10,507 nt of DNA from CAZCWX01 sp964502465 (GTDB lineage: Bacteria; Desulfobacterota; Binatia; Bin18), in NCBI GenBank assembly GCA_964502465.1, contig CAZCWX010000281.1, positions 1 through 10,507 on the forward strand, given 5' to 3'. The translations under genes and the position numbers were made by a program. The notes under the pieces are model-generated. The model made no database searches. It saw only the letters and a program-made list of their open reading frames with translations, and was not told where the DNA came from. This document shows positions 4,933-10,507 of the stretch, piece by piece. The first letter of the stretch is position 1. Each line of letters opens with the position of its first letter.

Positions 4933-7215
4933 TTGCCGAGTCACGTCGGTCGACGCGAACGTAATCACAACGCATACATGCCGAAAATGCCTGCACGTGA
5001 AGAAATCTCTTGGTGGAAAGCCCCCAGGGGCAGAGGTACGCAATACGCTCGATGGTTAAGATTCTTTCGTCGCCAGGTGCACTTGCAGGAACGTACCGCC
5101 CATCATCTGACTGTTCCAGAGGTCAATCTCTTCGCTCCACGGCAGTTATCGCTGCCAGAGGGGGGTCTTCTTTCAACGCCGCAACGGCTTGACTGTGCGG
5201 CATCATTAGCATCGGCAACAAATCTCACCGTCGACTTAGTCCCCTCCGCGCAAGCAGAAAACGGCAGCGTCACGCTCGCCGGCGTTTTGCTCAATACAGA
5301 ACCGACGCCTCGACTTACGTTCCCTCCGCCTTCGGAAGAAAAGCCGCAATTTGCCTACAGGGCACAGCTGCCAGCGGCTCCACTGATCCCGCTGTGGAAA
5401 CGGCTCGCCTATCTGATGCAACCGCCGACTGACCTGCTGCTGGCGCAACATGGTCCTTTAGAGTGGCCTGGAACCCTCTTCGTCTACCAGTTGGAAGGCA
5501 TCCATGCCTTGATGACGCATGACGCGCTGCTACTGGCGGACGATATGGGGTTAGGAAAAACGATTCAGGCCATTGCCGCGCTCCGTCTGCTGGTCCTGCA
5601 ACGCCAGGTGGAAACGGCGTTGATTATTGTACGCGCCGGCCTCATCAATCAGTGGCGCAAGGAATTACAACGCTGGGCGCCGGAGTTGCGTATTTCAACG
5701 GTTCGTGGTCCGGCAGCCGAACGCGCCTGGCAGTGGTCCACCGCAGCGCACAGCTACCTGGTCAGCTATGAAACGTTCCGCGCCGACTTTACCGAAAATC
5801 CGCACTCGCCGCCGCGACGCTGTGTGTGGGATGTAGTGATTCTCGATGAAGCGCAAACGATCAAGAATCGCGACGCAGAAATCAGCAGCAAATGCAAACG
5901 CCTCCCTCGTCGTCGCGCCTGGGCGCTAACAGGAACCCCCTTGGAGAACAGCGAGGACGAGCTGGCGTCTCTCCTGGAATTTGTCGCGCCCATGGAAGAA
6001 GGCGCTACGGCGTACCGGTTAGCGCCAGGTCCAGAACTGCGAAAGCGGCAAAAACAGGTGCAGCTCCGCCGCAAAAAATCCGAAGTGTTGCCGCAATTGC
6101 CTCCCAAGATCGTCAGCCGTATAGCTCTCAAGCTGGAAGGGGCGCAACGGGACAGCTACGACCGCGCCGAGAGATCTGGCGTTTTCCAACTGCGCGAGAA
6201 AGGCGACGCGGTGCGAGTGGAAAATGTCCTGGAACTGATCACTCGTTTGAAACAGATTTGCAACTTCTGCCCCAGGACTGGACGATCGGCCAAACTCGAC
6301 GATATTCGTGAACGCCTGCGGACCTTGACCTTGGAAGAACACCGCGCCTTGATCTTCTCGCAGTTCGCCGATGAACGGTACGGAGGACGCGCGATTGTTG
6401 CGGCGTTGGCGCCCTTCCGGCCGCTGTTGTACACAGGCGATCTGTCTGCGCAGCAGAAAGAGACGGTCATTAGAAACTTCAAACAGCACCCCGCGCATAA
6501 AGTGCTGGTCCTCTCGCTTCGCGCCGGCGGACAGGGATTGAACTTGCAAGAAGCGTCTTACGTTTTTCACTTCGACCGCTGGTGGAATCCCGCAATCGGG
6601 AGTCAGGCCGAAGACCGCAGCCATCGCTTCGGCCAGGTCTTTCCGGCTCATGTCTATATTTATACCTGTGAAGATACGGTCGAAGAGCGAATCGAACGTG
6701 TCTTGCAGCAAAAGCAAGCGCTCTTCGATGAACTGGTTGACGACGTCTCCATCGACCTCCAATCGAAGCTGACGATCGAGGAGCTGTTCGGCTTGTTCGG
6801 ACTCACGCCGCCCGCGCAACCCAAGTCTGCGCGATACAGCCTGGAATCTCCAGTGAACTACGCGGAACTGAGCGGCGTTGAATTTGAGAGATACGTCAAG
6901 CGGCTGTTGGAACGGAAAGGGTGGCGTGTGGAAACCACACCGTTGACACGAGACAGGGGCATTGACCTCATTGCGCGACGCGAAGATGAGGTTGGCGTGG
7001 AAATGACCCTCTATGTACAATGTAAAAACCACGCCTCTCCTGTCGGTGTTGACGTGGTGCGGGAACTGAACGGCGCGCTGCCGAAGCACTGGCCCGGAGC
7101 ACGTGGCGTGCTCGTCTGCCCTAGTGGGTTCACCGCCACCGCCCTGGCCTTTGCCAAAGAGCGCGGCCTCACGCTCTGGGATCGGCATCACCTCTTTACC
7201 CTCGCAGGCGAGTGA
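4933..7215 (+). CDS. SNF2-family helicase fused to an Mrr-type restriction endonuclease, 760 aa
   Basis: A two-part DNA enzyme. Residues about 185-600 form the SNF2/RecA-like motor: motif I DDMGLGKT (203-210), motif II DEAQ (305-308), motif III TGTPLEN (333-339), IFSQF (474-478), motif V LRAGGQGLNL (529-538), motif VI RSHRFGQ (562-568). Residues about 643-757 are an Mrr-like PD-(D/E)XK nuclease: GVEFERYVKRLLERKGW, then GIDLIA with D677, QCK (696-698) with K698, and the strand GVLVCPSGFT. Catalytic residues for both activities are present, so it should translocate on and cut double-stranded DNA. Residues 1-180 are a basic then Pro-rich N-terminal region I do not recognise. The start is uncertain: TTG 4933 gives 760 aa; ATG 4978 (codon 16) or 4987 are alternatives, and none has a good Shine-Dalgarno. 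It is the likely effector of the cassette and its last gene; no methyltransferase accompanies it. Confidence 0.93.
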   Translation: MPSHVGRRERNHNAYMPKMPAREEISWWKAPRGRGTQYARWLRFFRRQVHLQERTAHHLTVPEVNLFAPRQLSLPEGGLLSTPQRLDCAASLASATNLTVDLVPSAQAENGSVTLAGVLLNTEPTPRLTFPPPSEEKPQFAYRAQLPAAPLIPLWKRLAYLMQPPTDLLLAQHGPLEWPGTLFVYQLEGIHALMTHDALLLADDMGLGKTIQAIAALRLLVLQRQVETALIIVRAGLINQWRKELQRWAPELRISTVRGPAAERAWQWSTAAHSYLVSYETFRADFTENPHSPPRRCVWDVVILDEAQTIKNRDAEISSKCKRLPRRRAWALTGTPLENSEDELASLLEFVAPMEEGATAYRLAPGPELRKRQKQVQLRRKKSEVLPQLPPKIVSRIALKLEGAQRDSYDRAERSGVFQLREKGDAVRVENVLELITRLKQICNFCPRTGRSAKLDDIRERLRTLTLEEHRALIFSQFADERYGGRAIVAALAPFRPLLYTGDLSAQQKETVIRNFKQHPAHKVLVLSLRAGGQGLNLQEASYVFHFDRWWNPAIGSQAEDRSHRFGQVFPAHVYIYTCEDTVEERIERVLQQKQALFDELVDDVSIDLQSKLTIEELFGLFGLTPPAQPKSARYSLESPVNYAELSGVEFERYVKRLLERKGWRVETTPLTRDRGIDLIARREDEVGVEMTLYVQCKNHASPVGVDVVRELNGALPKHWPGARGVLVCPSGFTATALAFAKERGLTLWDRHHLFTLAGE

Positions 7216-7292
7216 ATCGATAATCCTGATGCTTTAACGTGCGGTTTGCTTTGCTCCGCCCCCGGCCTGTGCTAAAGTCCGCTCCGATTCCA

Positions 7293-7298
7293 TATAGT
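7293..7298 (+). promoter_or_regulatory. Possible -10 box before the first CoA-transferase
   Basis: TATAGT matches the -10 consensus at five of six positions and lies about 28 bases before the start codon at 7326. No convincing -35 hexamer is found 16-18 bases upstream. The 110-base spacer after the cassette (7216-7325) shows no hairpin followed by a T-run, so read-through from the helicase gene is possible. Confidence 0.25.
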
Positions 7299-7325
7299 AC
7301 TGCAGTCCCAGGGAGGAACATCGTT

Positions 7326-8543
7326 ATGCCAATGCCATTAGAAGGGATTCGCGTTCTCGACTGGACGATCTGGCAACAAGGGCCAGTATCAACAATGATG
7401 CTTGGCGACCTCGGTGCCGAGGTGATTAAAATCGAGGAACGCGTTGGCGGTGACCCAGGACGAGGGATCATGAGTATCGGCGGCACCATGACCGGAGTCT
7501 CGGGCCAGCGTAACTACTACTTCGAGGCCAACAATCGTCACAAAAAGAGTCTAACACTGGACCTCAAGAAGCCCAAGGCCAAAGAGATTGTCTATAAGCT
7601 TGTGGAAAAGTCTGATGTCTTCGCGCAGAACTTCCGCAAAGGCGTGGCGGCCAAGCTTGGCCTCGACTACCAAACCTTGTCCACATACAACCCAAAGTTG
7701 ATCTACGCAAGCGCCAGTGGCTACGGTCCTGAAGGGCCAGACTCAGGCGAGCCCTCGTTCGATTATATGGGTCTTGCCCGCTCAGGCATCATGAATGCGG
7801 TTGGCGAGCCGGATATGGATCCCTTAAGTATCACCGGTGGGATCGCTGACCAGATGGGGGCGATTATGCTCGCTTATGGCGTGATTACTGCACTCTTTAC
7901 CCGCGAGCGCTTTGGCCTCGGCCAGGAAGTCGATACTTCGCACCTGGGTAGTATGATGGCACTCCAGGGTCTGAATCTTGCGTGCCGGCTCACGCTCGGA
8001 AAGGAATTCCGCCGTTCCCACCGGGCAAAAGCACCGAATCCGCTGTGGAATCACTACAAGTGTGCAGATGACAAGTGGATCTGCCTGGCAATGATTCAGG
8101 CTGACCGTTATTGGCCAGATTTCTGCAAAACCTTAGGCATCCAGGAGCTGGAGAAAGATCCCAAGTTCGTGACTATGGCAGTGCGTGGCAAGAACAGTAA
8201 AGAATTGATCAGTTCACTGGATAAGATTTTCGCTGCCAAACCACGCGACGAATGGATGTCTATCTTGAAGAACGGTGGAGACTTTATCTATACCATCGTC
8301 AACTCGATTAATGACCTGCCTGACGATCCACAGATGCTTGTCAATGACTATGTCGTGCCGTACGACCACCCCGCCTGGGGACCAATCAAGGTCGTGGGTG
8401 TACCCGTGCGTTTGAGCAAAACCCCAGGAGATCCCAAGTCGCCGGCGCCAGAGTTCGGGGAACACACCGAACAGATCCTGCTTGATTTACTCGGGTATTC
8501 CTGGGAAGACATTGGGAGGTTAAAAGAGCAAGAAGTCATTTAG
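7326..8543 (+). CDS. Family III (CaiB/BaiF) CoA-transferase, copy 1, 405 aa
   Basis: A full-length family III CoA-transferase, an enzyme that moves CoA between carboxylic acids through an aspartyl-CoA anhydride. The N-terminal signature is clear (MLGDLGAEVIKIEE, residues 25-38), followed by KKSLTLDLKKP, and the probable catalytic residue is D175 in GGIADQMGA. Further family blocks are GQEVDTSHL (199-207) and VPVRLSKTPG (359-368). The length suits the family (about 400 aa). The frame is open upstream to 7239, but ATG 7326 is preceded by GGGAGGA (7311-7317), and the resulting N-terminus aligns end to end with the next gene, so this start is preferred. The substrate is unknown. Paired paralogous family III subunits are known in benzylsuccinate CoA-transferase (BbsEF), so a hetero-oligomer with the neighbouring copy is possible, though 75% identity suggests a more recent duplication. 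Confidence 0.94.
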   Translation: MPMPLEGIRVLDWTIWQQGPVSTMMLGDLGAEVIKIEERVGGDPGRGIMSIGGTMTGVSGQRNYYFEANNRHKKSLTLDLKKPKAKEIVYKLVEKSDVFAQNFRKGVAAKLGLDYQTLSTYNPKLIYASASGYGPEGPDSGEPSFDYMGLARSGIMNAVGEPDMDPLSITGGIADQMGAIMLAYGVITALFTRERFGLGQEVDTSHLGSMMALQGLNLACRLTLGKEFRRSHRAKAPNPLWNHYKCADDKWICLAMIQADRYWPDFCKTLGIQELEKDPKFVTMAVRGKNSKELISSLDKIFAAKPRDEWMSILKNGGDFIYTIVNSINDLPDDPQMLVNDYVVPYDHPAWGPIKVVGVPVRLSKTPGDPKSPAPEFGEHTEQILLDLLGYSWEDIGRLKEQEVI

Positions 8544-8669
8544 GCTACAGGCCATAGACCATAGGCTTGAGGAGAGGAGCCCCTTTAACCTTAAGTTTCT
8601 AACCTTACGCCTTGTTTGCCTGAAAGCTGATAGCTGAATGCTGACCGCTTTCACAAAGGAGGGACAACC
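8544..8669. repeat. Spacer with short-period tandem repeats between the CoA-transferase genes
   Basis: Three overlapping signals are visible: a heptad-like CCATAGA/CCATAGG pair (about 8552-8567), the octamer TAACCTTA twice at a 14-base interval (8586-8593 and 8600-8607), and AGCTGAT, AGCTGAA, TGCTGAC in tandem (8625-8645). The decamer AAGCTGATAG at 8624-8633 also occurs inverted at 801-810. The spacer ends with a strong Shine-Dalgarno AAAGGAGGG before the next gene. No intrinsic terminator is seen. Confidence 0.55.
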
Positions 8670-9887
8670 ATGAGTATGCCACTAGATGGTATCCGTATTA
8701 TCGACTGGACAATCTGGCAGCAGGGACCGGTGTCCACCATGATGCTGGGTGACCTCGGTGCCGAAGTGATTAAAATCGAGGAACGCGTAGGCGGTGACCC
8801 AGGACGAGGGGTGATGAGTGTCGCTGGGGTGCTAATTGGTACCAGTGAAGGCCGTAACTTTTATTTCGAGGCCAACAACCGTCATAAGAAGAGCCTCACG
8901 CTCGACCTCAAGAAGCCTGAGGCGCGGGAAATCATCTACAAGCTGACAGGGAAGTCTGACGTCTTCGTGCAGAACTATCGCAAAGGCGTGGCCGCTAAGC
9001 TTGGTATCGACTACAAAACCCTCTCCAAGTACAACCCCAAACTCATCTATGCCAGCGCGACCGGATACGGCCCGTTTGGTCCAGACTCTGGCGAGCCGTC
9101 ATTTGACTACATGGGTCTGGCCCGCTCGGGGATCATGACGGCAGCGGGTGAGCCCGACATGCCGCCGCTCAATATTACTGGTGGTATCGCTGACCAGATG
9201 GGGGCAATCATGCTGGCGTATGGCGTGCTGGCGGCAATCATCGCACGTGACAGATATGGTGTCGGTCAGGAAGTCGATACGTCGCATCTCGGGAGCATGA
9301 CTGCTTTGCAGGGCCTCAATGTTGCATGCCAAACCATTCTCGGCCGAGAGTTCAAACGCATGCCGAGAGCGGCAGCGCCGAGCCCTCTGTGGAACCATTA
9401 CCAGTGCGGTGATGGCAAATGGATCTGTCTGGCCATGGCGCAGCAGGACCGCTACTGGACAGACTTCTGTAAGGCTTTAGGCATCGAGCATGTCCTGCAA
9501 GACCCGCGCTTCGATACCATGGCCAAGCGAGCCGAGCATGCCGCAGAGCTGGTCCCGATTCTTGACAAAGCCTTCGCTTCCAAACCACGTGATTACTGGA
9601 TGAAGGCCTTCAAGGATGGTGGGGACTTCATCTACACTGTCGTGAATAGTATCGCGGATTTGCCGAACGACCCACAGATGATCGCCAACGAATATGTTAT
9701 GGACTACGATCACCCGACCTGGGGCAAAACCAAGATCGTCGGCGTGCCGGTACGTTTGAGCAAAACGCCTGGCAATCCCAAAGCACCTGCACCAGAATTC
9801 GGTGAGCACACAGAAATGATTCTCACTGAGCTATTAGGGTATTCGTGGGATGATGTGGCGCGGCTGAAAGAGACTGAGGTCATTTAG
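8670..9887 (+). CDS. Family III (CaiB/BaiF) CoA-transferase, copy 2, 405 aa
   Basis: A tandem paralogue of the preceding gene: both are 405 aa, and a manual ungapped alignment gives 305 identical residues. The probable catalytic D175 in GGIADQMGA and all family blocks are kept, so this copy should also be active. Differences cluster at residues 51-61, 181-198, 221-235 and 272-297, while the N-terminal CoA-binding stretch, the catalytic region and the C-terminus are almost unchanged. That pattern suits selection for a shifted substrate range or for subunit contacts rather than decay. The ATG at 8670 follows AAAGGAGGG (about 8655-8663), a strong ribosome binding site. It is probably co-transcribed with copy 1, 126 bases upstream. 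The substrate cannot be told from sequence; no CoA-pathway partner genes are visible in the window. Confidence 0.94.
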   Translation: MSMPLDGIRIIDWTIWQQGPVSTMMLGDLGAEVIKIEERVGGDPGRGVMSVAGVLIGTSEGRNFYFEANNRHKKSLTLDLKKPEAREIIYKLTGKSDVFVQNYRKGVAAKLGIDYKTLSKYNPKLIYASATGYGPFGPDSGEPSFDYMGLARSGIMTAAGEPDMPPLNITGGIADQMGAIMLAYGVLAAIIARDRYGVGQEVDTSHLGSMTALQGLNVACQTILGREFKRMPRAAAPSPLWNHYQCGDGKWICLAMAQQDRYWTDFCKALGIEHVLQDPRFDTMAKRAEHAAELVPILDKAFASKPRDYWMKAFKDGGDFIYTVVNSIADLPNDPQMIANEYVMDYDHPTWGKTKIVGVPVRLSKTPGNPKAPAPEFGEHTEMILTELLGYSWDDVARLKETEVI

Positions 9888-9901
9888 AGACTCAGACCTA
9901 G

Positions 9902-10007
9902 CAGAAACGGAGAATCAGAGAGTGGGGGAATCGGAGAAAGGGAAACACAAGAGAGAATTCTTTCCTCTTCTCCGGTTCCCCGGTTCTCCGGTTCCTCAGC
10001 GTTTCTG
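9902..10007. repeat. Long imperfect hairpin with period-8 repeats
   Basis: The left arm repeats a CGGAGAAT-like octamer and the right arm repeats TCTCCGGT. The outer 8 bases pair perfectly (9902-9909 with 10000-10007). An inner block 9925-9938 pairs with 9968-9981 at 13 of 14 positions, the exception being a G-U-type pair in RNA. The loop is about 29 bases (9939-9967). Between these blocks pairing is partial. No T-run follows, so a simple terminator is not indicated, though it may protect the 3' end of the CoA-transferase mRNA. Confidence 0.6.
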
Positions 10008-10019
10008 ACCTTGACCCCT

Positions 10020-10507
10020 ATGCCAGCTCACCGTTTTTCCCTGACTCCCGTCCCTCCCTACTCCCTGAACCTCACTGCTATCCGCTTCGCCCGGTTCAAA
10101 GATGAGATTGTAGACCGGGTCCAGGCTGGCAGCTATCAACGCTTACTCGCGGCGGACGGGCAGCTCGCACTTGCAGTCGTCACGGACCAAGGCACGATCA
10201 CGAGGCCTCGGTTACAAGTTGAGTTACACGGGAGCCGGAAAGTCGAGCTCGATCGACCAGCATTTGCGACCCAGCTTCGTCACATCCTCTGTACCGATTT
10301 GGATCTCAAGCCTTTTTATCGCTTGGCCCGTAAAGATGAACTGCTTGCACCGACAGTAACAGCCTTCCACGGACTCAAGCTCCCTGCCAGTCCGACAGTA
10401 TTCGAAGCGCTGGTGATGGCTGTACTATCACAGCAAGTTAATCTGGTGTTTGCCTACTCTATTAAAAAGGAATTGGTCGAAACGTTCGGCGAGAAATGGA
10501 ACGTCAA
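10020..10507 (+). CDS. DNA-3-methyladenine glycosylase (AlkA-like, HhH-GPD), 3'-truncated by window edge
   Basis: An open frame of 162 codons runs off the window end. Residues 7-20 (SLTPVPPYSLNLTA) and the following alpha/beta region match the N-terminal domain of AlkA-type glycosylases, which remove alkylated bases in base excision repair. From about residue 126 the HhH-GPD fold begins, with the typical block TVFEALVMAVLSQQVN (126-141). The helix-hairpin-helix and the catalytic Asp would lie past the edge and cannot be checked. The start ATG at 10020 is the first in frame to fit the family N-terminus, but no Shine-Dalgarno is visible; TTG 10011 is the only near alternative. The upstream hairpin (9902-10007) ends 12 bases before the start. 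The same strand as the CoA-transferases suggests possible read-through, with no metabolic link. Confidence 0.85.
   Translation, partial: MPAHRFSLTPVPPYSLNLTAIRFARFKDEIVDRVQAGSYQRLLAADGQLALAVVTDQGTITRPRLQVELHGSRKVELDRPAFATQLRHILCTDLDLKPFYRLARKDELLAPTVTAFHGLKLPASPTVFEALVMAVLSQQVNLVFAYSIKKELVETFGEKWNV

Noticed and set aside
6019..7191. A 390-codon open frame on the minus strand
   Set aside because: It lies entirely antisense to the SNF2-Mrr gene, whose motifs prove the plus-strand frame; the antisense translation shows no domain and is an effect of codon usage.
939..7215. A standard BREX or DISARM locus
   Set aside because: Only the ATPase type (BREX) or the SNF2 motor (DISARM) is shared; the defining phosphatase, methyltransferase, Lon-like protease or DrmA/B genes are absent from the window.
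912..7243. AACGTGCG at 912-919 and 7236-7243 as possible attachment-site repeats flanking the cassette
   Set aside because: Eight bases shared by two sites is too short to exceed chance; no integrase, tRNA or transposase is present.
7239..7325. A longer N-terminus for the first CoA-transferase
   Set aside because: The extension has no family match, while ATG 7326 has a Shine-Dalgarno and aligns exactly with the start of the second copy.
10171..10359. A 62-codon plus-strand frame near the window end
   Set aside because: It is out of frame with the AlkA-like sequence, which continues uninterrupted through this stretch to the edge.

Overview
The window reads as chromosomal DNA of a moderately GC-rich bacterium. 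The gene content (a PHP phosphoesterase, two family III CoA-transferases, an AlkA-type DNA glycosylase and a defence-like ATPase/helicase/nuclease cassette) and the repeat-bearing spacers fit an uncultured soil or sediment lineage with acyl-CoA metabolism. A deltaproteobacterium-like, Binatota-like or Tectomicrobia-like host is a guess; nothing here fixes the taxonomy.

Layout. (1) 9-686, minus strand: a complete small PHP-domain protein. (2) 687-938: a divergent promoter region rich in short palindromes, including two that share the core GAACG-N2-CGTTC. (3) 939-7215, plus strand: a six-gene cassette. It encodes an unrecognised 266-aa protein, a BREX-type (DUF2791/BrxC-BrxD-like) ATPase homologue with a degenerate nucleotide site, a second ATPase of that type with intact Walker A and B motifs, an unrecognised 188-aa protein, a 56-aa one-helix membrane protein, and a 760-aa SNF2 helicase fused to an Mrr-type PD-(D/E)XK nuclease. 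(4) 7326-8543 and 8670-9887, plus strand: two tandem CaiB/BaiF CoA-transferases, 305 of 405 residues identical without gaps. (5) 10020 to the end: the N-terminal part of an AlkA/HhH-GPD DNA glycosylase, cut by the window edge.

The cassette is the interesting part. Its genes are packed like an operon (a 4-base stop/start overlap, then gaps of 3, 49 and 29 bases; only the first gap, 113 bases, is wide). The parts look like an anti-phage or anti-plasmid system: an active/inactive ATPase pair, two proteins of unknown fold that could supply specificity, a possible membrane anchor, and a DNA translocase-nuclease effector. It is not a recognisable BREX or DISARM locus: no PglZ, PglX, BrxA/B/L, DrmA/B or DNA methyltransferase is present. 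How it would tell self from foreign DNA is therefore open.

Spacers 1740-1852, 8544-8669 and 9888-10019 carry short-period repeats (units of about 6, 7 and 8 bases). In the first and third the repeats are arranged as purine-rich left and pyrimidine-rich right arms of long imperfect hairpins.
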